Assembly: GCA_914767715.1 (NCBI GenBank) | Contig: OU612075.1 | Coordinates: 20,088,001-20,152,000 of the forward strand | Length of the DNA: 64,000 bases | Direction of reading: 5' to 3' | Origin: Membranipora membranacea | Taxonomy: Eukaryota; Bryozoa; Gymnolaemata; Cheilostomatida; Membraniporidae | Shown: positions 14,130 to 26,849 of the stretch, one piece after another | Numbering within the stretch: the stretch's first letter is position 1 | How the letters are laid out: every line of letters begins with the position of its first letter | Position numbers and translations under genes: made by a program | The notes under the pieces: model-generated | The model's input: only the letters and a program-made list of their open reading frames with translations | Told to the model about the DNA's origin: nothing | Databases searched by the model: none

Positions 14130-14830
14130 GCACCACAGTAGCTTCAATGTATGTAAACCTAGGTATGTCTTTTTCATGGTCATCTATCGCTATTGACATA
14201 TTGTGCTAGGGTCTGGATAATTTCACAGAGTAAGGATATATCCTTACTCTGTGATAATATCATCAACTCAAGAAAAGAGCGATGAATTATGCGCACTGCT
14301 GCTGTTTTCACGTGCACAGCAGCATGAGTGTGAGCTGATGCTGAGTGACGAGTTAAGGGGCATTACCCCTCCACCTAGTGGCGGGTTTGGAGGGCAGCTT
14401 CTGTTTTTAAATTTTACTTGAAAACCAATGCTGCTCAGATATTTCACATATAAATACCTGTCAATGCAATATTATTATTTTCTTAAAAGTAATAATTAAT
14501 GTTTTACATCCAAAACAACTCAACTTAAATCAGCATTGCCCTTGCTCTGCTCAAAGATGCCAGTGGTTTTGATCCACCACCTCCTCTTCCATTCTGATCA
14601 TTTCTATTTGTTTATTTTGAGAGCTGGACTAATGAGACATTTAGTGAGCTAATAAACTCATAACATCAATTTTAGAACGCAGATATATCCAAGGTGCAAT
14701 GTGGCTGTCTGGCATGCAGTGAAAATCGGTCACTTTCAAATTTCCAGGATAATATGGTCCCATGTAGCCTACTATGTATTATTGCATGTTTTCCTGCATT
14801 GATAACCCGATAACTAAATCATCACCACTA
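14130..14830 (+). repeat. Dispersed repeat of about 700 bp, copy 2
   Basis: Same order of blocks as at 11,560. Its left end abuts the truncated small-protein gene, and the 30-bp palindrome is inserted in it. Confidence 0.7.
14224..14253. mobile_element. 30-bp perfect palindrome insertion, copy 1
   Basis: The half-site CACAGAGTAAGGATA is followed by its exact complement. It interrupts the recurring sequence GGATAATTTCATCAACTC of the dispersed family. GATAATTT on the left and GATAATAT on the right look like an 8-bp target duplication with one mismatch. The same palindrome recurs at 25,710. Confidence 0.75.
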
Positions 14831-14959
14831 AATAACGCCCTTCAAACAAGAAGGAATTAAATATAATCTATTTCTGCCTCATCCCAAAAAAGGGGCAAAA
14901 GGTTCCTACAAGGGTGAAGATGAGTTTTCTACTTGTCTCACATGCAACACTGTCACTGT

Positions 14960-16210
14960 AGAATTATGATAGACACCCATTCAGAATTTTACTATTTTAC
15001 TATTGGAGGTGGGCTTTCAACATAAACAATAACGGTCGAAAGGTTAGATGCATCAACAAGAAAAACAATGACAGCTCACATTTACTCTGCCCCGCACTAG
15101 CAAACGGCAGTATTGTTGGAAACTCATTCTCTCTCCCCCCTAAGGGAATAAAGCTATCCCTATGATTAACTGATCGGACATTGACGTTTACCATCTCCAT
15201 CGTTGACTACTGCGCTTTGCCTGCGTATACTATTGTTTGTGTATACTATTGGTTCTGTATGACATTGATGTACTACAAAAAAGAATGTTGATCACGTTTT
15301 TTTAATTTGTTTCCTCGTTAAAAGATGCAGACTGCCAGTATTATCTAAACACATTTCCATGTATTCCACTACCTCCTCTAACACCTCACAAGGAGTTACC
15401 TTAGGTCAAAAAATCAAATTGGATTTTCTATTTTCACAAAAAAGATCCCGCACAGATTTTAACTAAAATTGAATTGGTTTGTAATAACAATGATATTTGT
15501 AAAATCTAAGTAAGAATTGTGAAATATCTCAATCGAAAGCTCGATCATGATTATTTTTCTTTTTTTATGACATATTTAATATAATATTTAATGTAGCAAA
15601 TACACACCAAATTAATTGTGAATTTTCTTTAGTAATGTAGGTCAGTATTAGAGTCTGTTGGCTCTGTCTCATCTGCTCAGAGACCACTATAATGAGGGGC
15701 AACTCCTGATAAACCCCATATAGAAAATTTTGTACCAAAGTAAAAATTTTATTTTAATCAATAAACTTTGGTCTTTCATCGGTAGTCTTTAATAATATTG
15801 TCACAAAGCCTTTTGCCTCTGTTGACCGAACCAAAGTATGCATTTCTCATTGTCAACTATATCGATTCTCAGAATAAATCTATAGACTTGTTTCTGGATA
15901 ATTTCATCAACTCAAGGAAATGGGCATTGGATTTCTCATACTGCTGCCGTTTTCACGTGCATAGCAACGTAAATTTAAACCTTGGTATGGGTTTCCAATA
16001 GTCCAAGATATTGATTCTCAGTTAATAGCATAATCCTTATTGTCTCATTTTGATGCAGTATAATTTTAATCAACTCAAGGTTGAGACACTGATTTCCTGA
16101 CACCGCTGCTGTTTTCACATGCACAGTAGCATGTGTGGGAGCTGTTGTTTAGTGAGGAGTTGAGAAGACATTACCCCTCTTCCCAGTGGTGGATTGTGGA
16201 GATCAGACTT
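14960..16210. repeat. Composite repeat with inverted core modules
   Basis: A minus-strand core near 15,060-15,165 and plus-strand cores near 15,940 and 16,090 flank blocks also found at 23.7-25.2, 26.2-26.7 and 32.6-32.8 kb, e.g. ACTGCCAGTATTAT, GATCCCGCACAGAT and AATATTGTCACAAAGCCTT. No coding capacity is supported. Confidence 0.55.
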
Positions 16211-16828
16211 TTGAACATTCACCTAATTTTGGGCTTAGTACATGATGTTGATATAACTCGATAACATGTTTTGGTCAAGCTCCAAATTATTCTTTTACTT
16301 TTTTATTAAGTCAGGAGTTGTTCCTTCACATGACAGGGATGTACAACCCTCGCAAAGTTTGAAACCTGCGATGTCATACATTCATAAATACATTAGAATG
16401 TATAGATGGAGCAGATACAGTGTGATTTTATAGTGTTACACTGATTATGGCCTTGAAAACAACTGGATACTTCTTTTTCTTGTTCCAGTCACAAATGCTC
16501 ATTAGTGAAAAAGGGCAGCGTTAAAGGGTTATGGTTTCCCGTTCTTTGTATACAAGCGATTCAGATAAAGCAACTTTTCCTCCAAAGCCAAGCCAGTTTT
16601 CATGATCAGTTCATCATGTCTTTAGTGAGAGTGACATGGCGAATTATCATCAAATTGCATTTTGTCCCCGTGAATAGTTTAACATTTTTCCACCATTATC
16701 AATATCCCTGGCTACAAATTAGGCGCAACTTGCACCTACAGTCAGTTTGTGCTGCAACGGCCATAAATGTGGATCTTATACATGCTTTCTTTGCTGATGA
16801 CGATAAATCTAGCAGTAGGTTGTATTGA

Positions 16829-16854
16829 CTGGTGGTGGTGGTGGTGGTGGTGTG
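16829..16854. repeat. (GGT)n microsatellite
   Basis: About eight GGT units inside a copy of the dispersed element. Confidence 0.85.
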
Positions 16855-19800
16855 GTCTGGACAACTTAATTGCCTCATGGATGGCAGCTGAACATTTCAC
16901 GTTCACAACAGCGTGAATGTGAGCTGTTGTTGGGGCATTTACCCTGAAACCCAGTGAAGGATTGAGAGGGGTGTTCTTAGAAAGCAAAACTTTCCTCCCC
17001 TCATTTCCTTTTTTTGCGCAATTGACCAGAGATTTCAAATCATTGGTGGTCTGATATGTTCACATCCAAACTGGTAAATCTGCGATTGCATATGATTAAA
17101 TGATGCTTGCAATTTTGACAACTAAAATATATTAACATCAAAATTCCACCTTTCTCCTCCCCTAAACTTCATCCCTTCACCACTGCCAGTACTGCTGGCT
17201 AAGCAGTAGACGCTTTCTCAGAAAACAGCTGAGTAAATATGATGATCAGTTGGCTAATTCATCTAATGTCTTCACCAGCTGTAAGTGTATTTTTAGATAA
17301 TTATTGTTTTCCTCATCTGCAATGTGACAGGTTCCTGCAACACAGGTCTATAACCCTGACACTCCAACGAATATTACGCCTGTTTGTCTGTCTTTAATAC
17401 AATAACAATCTTCTTAACAGAGATTTGCATGCATTCCGAAGACCAAACACAGCATCCCAGACCAAGTTTCAAGCCAATGAACTAAGACATGCCTTACTTT
17501 CTGTAGCCTGAAAATGAACCATTGTTGTCAGAGCACTTGAGGTGGCAGCACACCTGTGTTTGTGCTATGCCATTTAGATGATACACCTTAGGGTATTTGC
17601 TGTGTGAAAATGCTTTGCTGCAGTTGTCGATTCAAAAATTGTGCAGTCTGTTGCATGTTCTCTGAAAATTTTAGTTAGAAGTTACAGAATCATTTTATTA
17701 TACAATAAAGGGTGTTGAAAACCCAAGTTAAGCTAAAACAGCCAGAAATAATTAATTTGATGCATGAAAACAAATTTGCAGTGGACACAGTTACTACAAT
17801 TTTGTGTGAATGTTTCAAAGTTTATTTCTTGATTTTCAATCTTTTCTTTTATCCACTCTCACTCTTTCTTGTTGATATTTTGATGTTTGACAATCTGTTA
17901 TCATATTTGGTCATTGAAACCCTTAGCAATATTATTTGTAAAAAAGTAACCTGCAGCTTGATCGTCTATAAGATATATTCTATTGGTAATTGTTGAGCGT
18001 GAGAGTGAAGTTTGGAAATCAAAAAATTCTTATAGATATCACATATATTTCAGTACTGCGCCAGTGCCGTGAGTAGCAAGAACACTTGAAAAGTGTTAGT
18101 AACTAAAGCGCACCATACAAATCTGATAAAAAAAATTAAATAGCAGGGTATTTTTTCAACCAACTTACTGACTTCTTAAGGATAAACATAGAGTCCATGA
18201 TAAAACTCATATATGGATGATGACCTCTTATGAATCTTTATATTTTCTGCTTAAAATAGGACCCCAAAGTGAGAAATTAATTGGTAACTTGAATTGAAAT
18301 GCAGAATAAAGTGATAATGCTTTCAAGAGATCGAAACTTTGACCTCCATTTCTCGCGCTTTAGTTTTTGATAAGGCTCTCTAAACCGGAATTTGGCAGTA
18401 ATTAGATATTATATATTAGATATGGTTGAAAAGTTTTGCCTGTTTTATAAACAGAGGATCTGGCGCACCATTCTCAGCCCAACCATATTGTGAGCGCATA
18501 TATGTCTGTATGTAGTACCATAGTGAAACATTGATAAATGTGAAACACATGCATGCATGTTCTCTTTGCTAATGACAGTGACTCTAGCTGTAGGTTGTCA
18601 TTTGTATTGACTCATTCTGTATAATCTGGAAAGTCTGGATAATTTCATCAACACGTTTCACTGCTGCCACTTTCACGCGCACAGCAGCGTGAATGAGAGC
18701 TGTTGTTGAGTGATCAATCGTTAGGACGCTTACCCTTCCTCCAGTGCAGGATTGAGGGCTATTCCTAGAAACCAAACTCCTCCCCCTCCTTTTTCCTTTT
18801 TTGCGCAATTGACCTAAAATTTCAAATCAATGAAGATCCGATATGTTCACATCAACACTGGTATATCTGCAATCACATATAATTAAATGATGCAGCAATT
18901 GCCACAACTCAGATAAATTAACTTAAAATATGATATGTTGCTCCTCCCCAAATTTCTCCCCTGCACCACTGCCTGTACTGCTGACTAAGCGGTATATGTT
19001 TTCAAAGAAACAGCTGAGTAAATATGACGGTCAGTGGGCTAATTCACCGAAAGGTCTTCACCAGCTGTAAGCTTATTTTTAGATAATTATTGTTTTCCTC
19101 ACCTGCAATGTGACAGGTTTGCATGCAAAATAGGTCTACAACCCTGACACTCCCACGAATATTACGCCTGTTTTTCTGTCTTCAATACAATAACAATCTT
19201 TTTAACTGACATTTGCATGCACTCCGAAGACAAAACACAGCATCTCAGACCAAGTCTCAAGCCAATGAACTAAGACATGCATTACTTTCTGCAACCTGAA
19301 AATGGACAGCACAGTGGGCCTCAGAGATGGCAGCACACCTGTGTTACTATCTTTGGGTATCTGCTGTGTGTAAACGCTGAGTTGCAGCTGTTAACTTGAA
19401 ACTCGTGCCATCTGTTGCACATGCTATGCTAGCACAACTGAAGGTATATTAGCATAGAATCGAGAAAAGCGCATTGAACAGCAAGATTCACCTGCACCAG
19501 CTAAAAAAGCCAATAATAACCACTTTTATGCACAAAAATGAAATCGTATTGAGCACAGATACTACAACTTTTTGCGAATGTTTTTAAATTTTTTTTCTTG
19601 ATCTCCAAATTTTTTCTTCCATTCTCTCCCCTCTCTCACTTGTTGATATTTTGATGTTGGACAATCATTATTGATTAGGTCATCGACTTGCTGGTTCATC
19701 ATAATGTCCGGTCTTTGATAACTTAGCAATATTCTTTTTCATGAAAGTAACCTGCAGCTTGATCGTCTATGACACATTGGTAATTGTTGAGCATAAGAGC

Positions 19801-20569
19801 GAAGTTCATAAACGACAAATTTTATTTAGTGTTCACGCAAATTTCAGAACTATGCCAGTGAGTTGAGTAGTAATAACACTTGTAAAGAGATAGTAACTCA
19901 AGCGAACCATACAACTGTGATAAAGTTATTTGATGGTAGCTAGGGCATAATCTTCGACCAACCCACTCGTCCAATAAGGATAGAAATAGATTCAATGAGA
20001 GTGTACATAGATGAATGATGACCCCTTATGAATATTTATATTTTCTGCTTAAAGAAGATCCAAAAAACGTCATAGTAATTGGCACCTTGGATGGAACTAC
20101 AATATAATGTGATGATGTTTTCAAGTGATCAAAACTTTGAAATCCAAATCTCACATTTCTGTTTATGATAGGGCTCTCAAATCCTAAATTTGGCATTAAC
20201 TCTTGCTCTGAAAGTTATCATGAGGTTCGAAAAGTTTTTGGTTGTTTCATAATCAGAGGACCTGGCGCACAACAACCAAACCATATTGTGAGCGTGTATC
20301 TGTACATACATATTATATAGTGTGGGGAAACTATGTGAACATCTTTACTGGTACAATCAATACAACATCAACCTAATGCTTTATTTCTTCAGGAGCTCGG
20401 TTGCACATCATAATTTTTTTAAATGTTGCGTAGGAGAGCTATTGGGTTCCCATAGGAGTGTCACATGGGAAGCCGCAAGCTAATATTGACAATTACTCCT
20501 CATTTTTTCAGTTTGTAATAACAGGGTAATCACACCCGGAGCATTCTCCTTGCTTCGCAAATGAGATAG

Positions 20570-21280
20570 ATTTGCACCTAGGGTATGCATTTTCTAAATA
20601 AGTGAAGGTGATTCTCAGATATGATTTTAATCCTTATTGGCTGATTTGCATATCGGGGTAATTTCATCGACTCAAGGGAGAGAAAACTGACTTCCTGACA
20701 CTGCTGCCGCTTTCACGTGTACAGCAGCATCAATGTGAGCTGTTGTTGAGTGAGGAGTTGAGAGGGCATTCACCCCTCTAGGCGGTGGTGGATTGTTGAG
20801 TGGAGCTCTTTGAACATCCCCCCTGTTTTCTAAAGTTGCAATTGGTGATATTTTCTTATCCACAACATGTGAGACAACACATTCATCCCCTAATAAATCA
20901 TAAATTTTGTTGTACAAATTAAATAACTCGAGGAATAACTAGACTTTTTATGAAATTTTCATAATTCTGCTCAAAGGCTTTTCCCCTTGTGAATGGTCTC
21001 GATCCACCGCTTCCTCTTCTGCGTTGTAAAATTGGGTTTGTTTATTTTGAGATCTTGAGCGATTGAGACATTTATTTGGCTAATTAGTCTACAATATTGT
21101 GTCGGGAACATTTAACCATCCAAGGTACAATGCAGCTGTCTAGCATGCGATGCAAGTCTGTCACTCTCAAACTCCAACGGTTATATTTCTATACACTGCC
21201 CTTTATATTATATGTTTTCATATGGGGATAGGCTGATAACTTAAACACAAGAGACAGATGCAAGACTTGCAGGCATAAGA
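20570..21280 (+). repeat. Dispersed repeat of about 700 bp, copy 3
   Basis: Parallels 11,560-12,260, with the core GCTGCCGCTTTCACGTGTACAGCAGC near 20,701. Confidence 0.7.
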
Positions 21281-22617
21281 ATCAGCAATGTCTGTCACAT
21301 TTCATGTTTTTGGGAAACATTAATTCTGTAAAAAATAATGTTACAGGCGAAGGAGCCCACTCAAATGGTTACCTTCCCAACCTGTCAAAATACACCTATG
21401 GTCAGCACTTAACAACAGCCCTCGTTCATTATGCTAGTCATGTGAAAACTGCAGTAGTGTCAGATATTGGTTCTTCCTCTCATGAGTCTATGAAGCTATC
21501 CAGATTCATAAAAGTGGGTAAGATTCGACTTTCAGTGACCATCATTCACATAGGGTTAGTCCTAGGGCTGATACCAGAAGAACTTGCAACACTAATCAAT
21601 TTTTAGTGTTTGTGTGTTGTCTGCTCTGCTGTACTGTTTGCAGTATGGGCTACACACACAAGACTACTGATGAGGCATTGTGATTTTATAACTTTGTAAC
21701 TAGTATAACAGTCCAAAACATGAGATTCAGTACCATAGCCTTCTAATAGGAGTTTATTGCGATGGCCTTTGAAAAAGCACAGCTTTCTTTACAAAGTTTA
21801 TTTATATGAGCCATATTTACCAGGTGTCGATAAACTTCACCAACAATGATTTATGGCCGATAGCAGGATAAATTACTAGTCAAGACCTGTTTCGAATTAA
21901 TGCTATGAGAGTAATGGTTCTCTGTCAAAAGGGGGAATGACTCCTGTTATAATAATAGTTTTGGGACATTTCACCAGGGAGGGTCTCCTACCCTCCCTGA
22001 TTTCACTAGCCTGTTGCTTTCGATATATTAGACTCAGTGTAAACTGAACCTTTGAGCTCAGCGCGAACCGGGAGGTATTTTCATGGTTTTCACAGCCCCA
22101 AAACTAGTCTCAGGTCAACAAATAGAAACACAGTGATTGAGAACCACTAACTAATCCACTGATAATAGCATTGGTTATGAATGCTACTGAATAGATACAG
22201 GAGAGAATTATGAAGACTGATACATCACTAAACCTTGATGAATACATTGGAATAATGACAAGTACTGCAAACTACAAATAGACTGGAACGGTAACTAGAA
22301 ACGTTGAAATATCTGACAAATAGAGATTATTATGGTTTTAGGAGCATTGTATTTTTTAAATGAAATTAAAGTATACAGGTCTACAAAGAGGATGTAGTGA
22401 AAAACTATACAGGGGTAATTCCTAGTATATTTACATTTTTTTACACAAAAAAAACACAATTATATACATAAGTATTCACACTCACAAAATATATTTGAAA
22501 ATGCATCTACAAAAGTACAGAGTGAACTTATTTTGAGTATGAGTAGGAGTATGATGCAAGGGATCAATGGGTAGCGGAGAATTCACAAAACAGGTGAATT
22601 GTTAATAAAAAAGGAAA

Positions 22618-22645
22618 GATATATATATTATATATATATATATGC
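22618..22645. repeat. (TA)n microsatellite
   Basis: Alternating TA just 3' of the nonsense-bearing gene copy. Confidence 0.8.
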
Positions 22646-22649
22646 AGAA

Positions 22650-23123
22650 TCATTCTTCATCACTCTCTTGTAATACTGGCATTTTCTGTGCTCTGTTATT
22701 TTTATAAGATGATGTTAAAATGTTCTTTTTGGTCTCAGGTGTCAAAACCTTTTGCCACGATACAATGTCTTGGGACGGAACAATTGTTAATGAACAGCCG
22801 GCATCGATGCCATTATTGGGAGTTATCCTTAGTATATTATTGTCTATTTCTGTGACCTGTGTTTGTTTGAGGTTGACATATTTCTGACAGGTGTTACGGG
22901 AGGATTTTGAGCTCAACAACATGAAGTGATCATATCCGTTGTTATAGACTTTTGCACATACAGTAAATCTTTGCTTCTATTCAGTTATGATGGTGAGAAT
23001 ACCAGATTTCTTGACATAGTCGGTCGAGTTTTCTTTGCTGTCTTGCTTCTGTTTGTAGAAATCTTTCATAGTTGGTATTCTGGGGTGTACTTGAACATCC
23101 TCATTGAAGACTGCTGGTGGCAT
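22650..23123 (-). pseudogene. Second copy of the small-protein family, one nonsense codon
   Basis: Same organisation and frame as the copy at 31.4 kb. ATG at 23123 starts MPPAVFNEDVQVHPRIPTMK, and the reading frame runs to the stop at 22650 except for a TAG at 22977-22979. That TAG replaces a Glu codon (GAG in the intact copy) just after GILTIITE. No frameshift is visible on either side, and the downstream half still reads FTVCAKVYNNGYDHFMLLSS. A matching acceptor (TTTTTTTTATTACAG, AG at 23134-23135) and an upstream donor (GAAG|GTAAGAG, exon end 23337) give a 203-bp 5'-UTR intron. Either a young pseudogene, a truncating allele, or a sequencing or assembly error at one base. Confidence 0.7.
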
Positions 23124-23337
23124 TGTTCTTGCGCTGTAATAAAAAAAACGAAAGTTATCAGTCAGTTGCTTCCATGCGCCGAGCATAGTGTATGCTATTT
23201 GCACTAGTTGGGGCTGGCATATGCACCCGCAAGTATCCAAAGCCACCCCTTTTCAAATTAAAAATTTTAGTTTCAATGTTTCAGTTTCAACATGATTAAC
23301 ACAGTTAGTGAAGCAAAAAAAATACGTAACTCTTACC

Positions 23338-23710
23338 TTCTTTTTATAATGTTTGGTCAAAAAAAGGATAATCTAAGTCACTCCTCTCTTTACTGTTTGC
23401 TATATTGAAATGCTAGCTGCAGATAGATCAATTTTGTTTATAGCTGTCAGATTTCTGCTCTGTGATAACAATTGTACTGTGTGAATGCTGTGAACTATAA
23501 TGAATGCTGTCTGTTAATGTCTGCTTATTTATATCAGTTAAATGTGTGATGTCACAAGATAGCCTCAGATACCCAAGCCTTCTTTGGGAGATGATTGAGC
23601 AACCGCAATACTGACAATGAAGGAGATGAGAGTAACTGAGTCTTGATGGATAGTTCCAATGACATGAGTGTTTTGTCTGCGTACCTTTGGACACAATATG
23701 GTCTCTTGAT
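23338..23710 (-). promoter_or_regulatory. Putative 5' exon/promoter of the 22.7-kb family copy
   Basis: Aligns by eye with 32,219-32,560 upstream of the 31.4-kb copy, including an identical 20-nt block (GATAGCCTCAGATACCCAAG, plus strand) and a shared TATAAAAAG immediately before the donor. The TATAAAAA (23341-23348 on the minus strand) could be part of the 5' exon. It could instead be a real TATA box, with transcription starting downstream of it. Conservation beyond the coding part suggests the whole transcription unit was duplicated. Confidence 0.45.
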
Positions 23711-24059
23711 ATGCTCTGCTGCAACCCAGTACTAGTTTGCCTCAAAACTCGGCCAATTTTTTTTATTTTAGTCAAAAACCAAAAGACGATTAAGTGGCTG
23801 AGTGACATGGCAAGGCTAATACTAGCCCTCCTCTCCACATCAGACAAGAGCAGAGCAATCCAGAAATTTTTAGACCATTTCAGTGTTGATGATGTTGTAG
23901 TTGGTTGTTTGCCACATGCAAAAAACCTAGACGGCAGGTATAATCTAAGACATATTGAAAATTTACATAGGGTAAAGTTTGGTGTCCAGTATAATGTTGG
24001 TTGGATTTTCGACTTTCTCAAAAATAAATTCTGCTCATATATATTATATATTTGTGAAC

Positions 24060-24540
24060 AAATATTGAAAATTCAAGCTAAACTATCTGACAGGGAACCT
24101 CATATAATTTGATATTCAATCGAATTATAAAAATTAACTGTGATAATAATTATAATAATAAACTATAAAAACAAAATAAAATAATTAAATAATAAAATAT
24201 ATACACATATACATATATACATATATATATACATGTTTTATTATTTATTATTTTATTTCATCATTATTTTCATAGTTGATTTTTATCATTCAATTGAATG
24301 TCAAATTATTTGAGTTTCCCGGTCGGATAATCTATAAAAATATTAATAAAATAAAATAAGACAATATATTTAAATATATAAATTTATATATATACATATA
24401 TATTGTATTATTTTATGATTATTTTATAGTTTATTATTATTATTTTCATAGTTAGTTTTTACCATTTGATTGAATGTCAGATTATTTGCGTTACCCTGTC
24501 AAATAGTTCAGCTTTATTTTTCAATTTTTTTCACAGAAAA
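24060..24540. repeat. AT-rich inverted repeat
   Basis: AAACTATCTGACAGGGAACC with ATTCAATCGAATTATAAAAATTAACTG on the left matches, as reverse complement, TACCCTGTCAAATAGTTCAG and the preceding CAGTTAG-like block on the right. A third related block with GGAAACTC lies near 24,310. (TA)- and (ACAT)-rich runs fill the centre. Likely a cruciform-prone non-autonomous element. Confidence 0.6.
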
Positions 24541-25084
24541 AATCCCACATATCTTAGATTCATTGAACTAAATATTGGTGTAAGATTTTTTTCTTTTCTT
24601 TTCATGAATTAACAACTTAAAAAAAGTGCAGCAGTATGGTCATGTAGTCGGTGACTAGGATGGGGACCATCCGATTAATCAAGTTTGGAACTACTGAACG
24701 ACTTTAATTGCATTCATCAAATTGGTAAAATCTATTCTTTCGATGATCATTTCAGATGTTAAGACAATATCCTAATCATTTTTCAATGACATATTCAATA
24801 TAATATTACAATGCAACAATTAATATCAAATTTAGAAAGTTTTTGTTCCATAACGTAGGTCAGCAAGCTATAGAAATTTCTTGCAAGAACAGGATTTTTA
24901 TTGAAAATCACAACAGATGAACACCGATTGAAAGCAGGGCATTCATAATGATTTTTTAAGGATTTTGTTTTGGTACCAATGAAATCCCTCAGGAATATTG
25001 TCACAAAGCCTTAAGCCTCAGATGACCAATTTATTCCTGCTTGGATATTCTCTGTAAAATTTCTTCTGCAAGGCACAACTGTAG

Positions 25085-25790
25085 CTCCAATGTATGTAAA
25101 CCCGGGTATACATTTTTCATGGTCATCTTTATTGATTCTCTTAATCGCTATTGACTTATTTTGATACAGTCTGGATAATTTCATCAACTCTAAATGAAGT
25201 AAGCACAGAATGGTAGACACATGCTGCTGTTTTCACGTGTACAGCAGCATGAGTGTGAGCTGTTGTTGAGTGAGGAGTTGAGAGGGCATTCACCCCTCCA
25301 CCTAGTGGCGGGTTTGAAAGGCAGCTTTTGGAATGTTCACCTTTTTTCTAAATTCAACTTGAAAACCGATGCTATCCTAATTTTCTCAAAATCAATACCA
25401 ATCGATGCAATACTATTTTCTTAAAAGTAATAATTTGGGTCGCACATCTAAAATAACTAAAATTTAAATCAGCATTTCCCTTGTTCTGCTCGGAGTCTTT
25501 TTCCCCGTTGCCAGTGGTCTTGATCCACCACTTCTTCTTCCTCACTGATGATTTTTATCTGTTTATTTTGAGAGCTGGACAAATGAGACATTTAGTGAGC
25601 TAATGAACTCATAACCTTATTTTTAGAATGCTGATCTATTCAAGCTGCAATGTGACAGTCTTGCATGCAGTGCAAGTCGGCCTCTTGTTAATTCCCAGGG
25701 TAAAAATAACACAGAGTAAGGATATATCCTTACTCTGTGATAATATGTCCGCATATTCATTGTTTTTATAGCTCGTTTTCCTGAATTGTC
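25085..25790 (+). repeat. Dispersed repeat of about 700 bp, copy 4
   Basis: Close to copy 2, with the core GCTGCTGTTTTCACGTGTACAGCAGC near 25,223 and the second 30-bp palindrome insertion. Confidence 0.7.
25710..25739. mobile_element. 30-bp perfect palindrome insertion, copy 2
   Basis: Identical to the palindrome at 14,224 but in a different part of the dispersed repeat. Related copies read CAGGGTAATATGTC without interruption (reverse strand near 26,895 and 28,235), so this is an insertion. The target duplication is unclear here. Confidence 0.75.
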
Positions 25791-26849
25791 ATCAGAACTT
25801 GGTCAACTCTCTCATCCCTGTACCATTAAAAATCCTAATTCAATATGTTTGATATTGACACTTGATTACGAAAGATGTGAGTAAAACAGATGAAGGGATT
25901 TTGTACAAGTTATTTAGAAAAAGGGCAATGTTTCATCAACAAAAACACATTATTGTTCCAAGAGTCTGGGGGAGGGGGTGCTGGTCAAGATTAACCAAAT
26001 GTAAAATGGCTCCCTGTTACTTAAAAAACAAAGTTTAAGTTAATCTATTTATGCCACATACAAAAAATAGCTGTTATGTTATTTCGAGCAGCTTTAGGTT
26101 CCTGCAAGGATTTGGCAAGTGACTTGTCTCACATGCAGGACTGTCACTTTATTATCATGGTAGACGCCCATTCAGAAAGTAGGATTGCAGGTGGGCTTTC
26201 AACATAAACATTAATGGTCAAAAGGTAAGATACATCAACAAGAAAACCAACAACATCTCACATTCGCGCTGCTCTGTATGTGAATACAGCGGGAGTGTTG
26301 GATATTCAGTCTTTCTCCCCCTGAAAGAATAAAAATAATACTATCATTTATTTCACGGACATTGAAATTCAAAATTCCCATTGTCGACTGCTGCGCTTTG
26401 CATGGGTATACAGTTCGGCACTATGGGCCTTCTGATGTGCTGTACTACGAATATTGATGAAGTATCAATTTGTTTCCTCATCCAACAGATGTAGACTGCC
26501 AGTATTATCAAACACATTTCTTCATATTCCAATCCCTCCTCTGACACCTCATGAGGAGTTGGATGTGCCCCTTGCACCTAGTCAATTAATATTTCAATAT
26601 CATGCTAGACATGATGAACCTTTACATGGGGTGAAGTTTGATGTTCGGTCAAAAAGTTCAATGGGGTTTTTATATTTTAACAAAAACAGATCCCGCATAG
26701 ATATTAAATAAAATATGGAATTATTATTTTGCTATAAATGTAAAACAGATCAAGGCCAGAAATTTATCTGTGAAGTAAAACGTCCAGGATAAAATTTGGC
26801 ATGGAGCTGGGCTGGGAGAGCTAGGGAGTTCTAGCGGCCATGTAACAGC

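Larger units (their letters stand above)
9480..14130. repeat. Segmental duplication unit A
   Basis: Matches 16,300-23,250 in long stretches. Examples are the TCAAGTCAGGAGTTGTTCC block, the ATTACGCCTGTTTTTCTGTCTTTAATACAATAACAATCTTC block (10,520), GGCGCACCGTTTACAACC (11,270), AAATGTTGCGTAGGAG (11,425) and the gene 3' region. The offset is about 9.0 kb for the right part. It carries the 5'-truncated small-protein gene at its right end. Confidence 0.7.
16300..23250. repeat. Segmental duplication unit B with an extra internal duplicate
   Basis: Unit B contains two copies of the block homologous to 9,480-11,500 (about 16,300-18,500 and 18,500-20,500). A stretch parallel to 11,500-14,100 follows, ending in the gene copy with the nonsense codon. 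Between about 21,960 and 22,200 it has sequence absent from unit A, including a small hairpin (CCAGGGAGGG / CCCTCCCTG). Confidence 0.65.

Noticed and set aside
21304-21606. 100-codon frame, HYASHVKTAVVS ... ESMKLSRFI
   Set aside because: Similar peptides come from many copies of the dispersed module in different frames, so this is repeat sequence, not a conserved protein.
23428-24021. 197-codon minus-strand frame and overlapping 141-codon plus-strand frame
   Set aside because: They overlie the upstream region of the second gene copy and a dispersed repeat. The matching stretch at 32.5-32.8 kb does not keep either frame.
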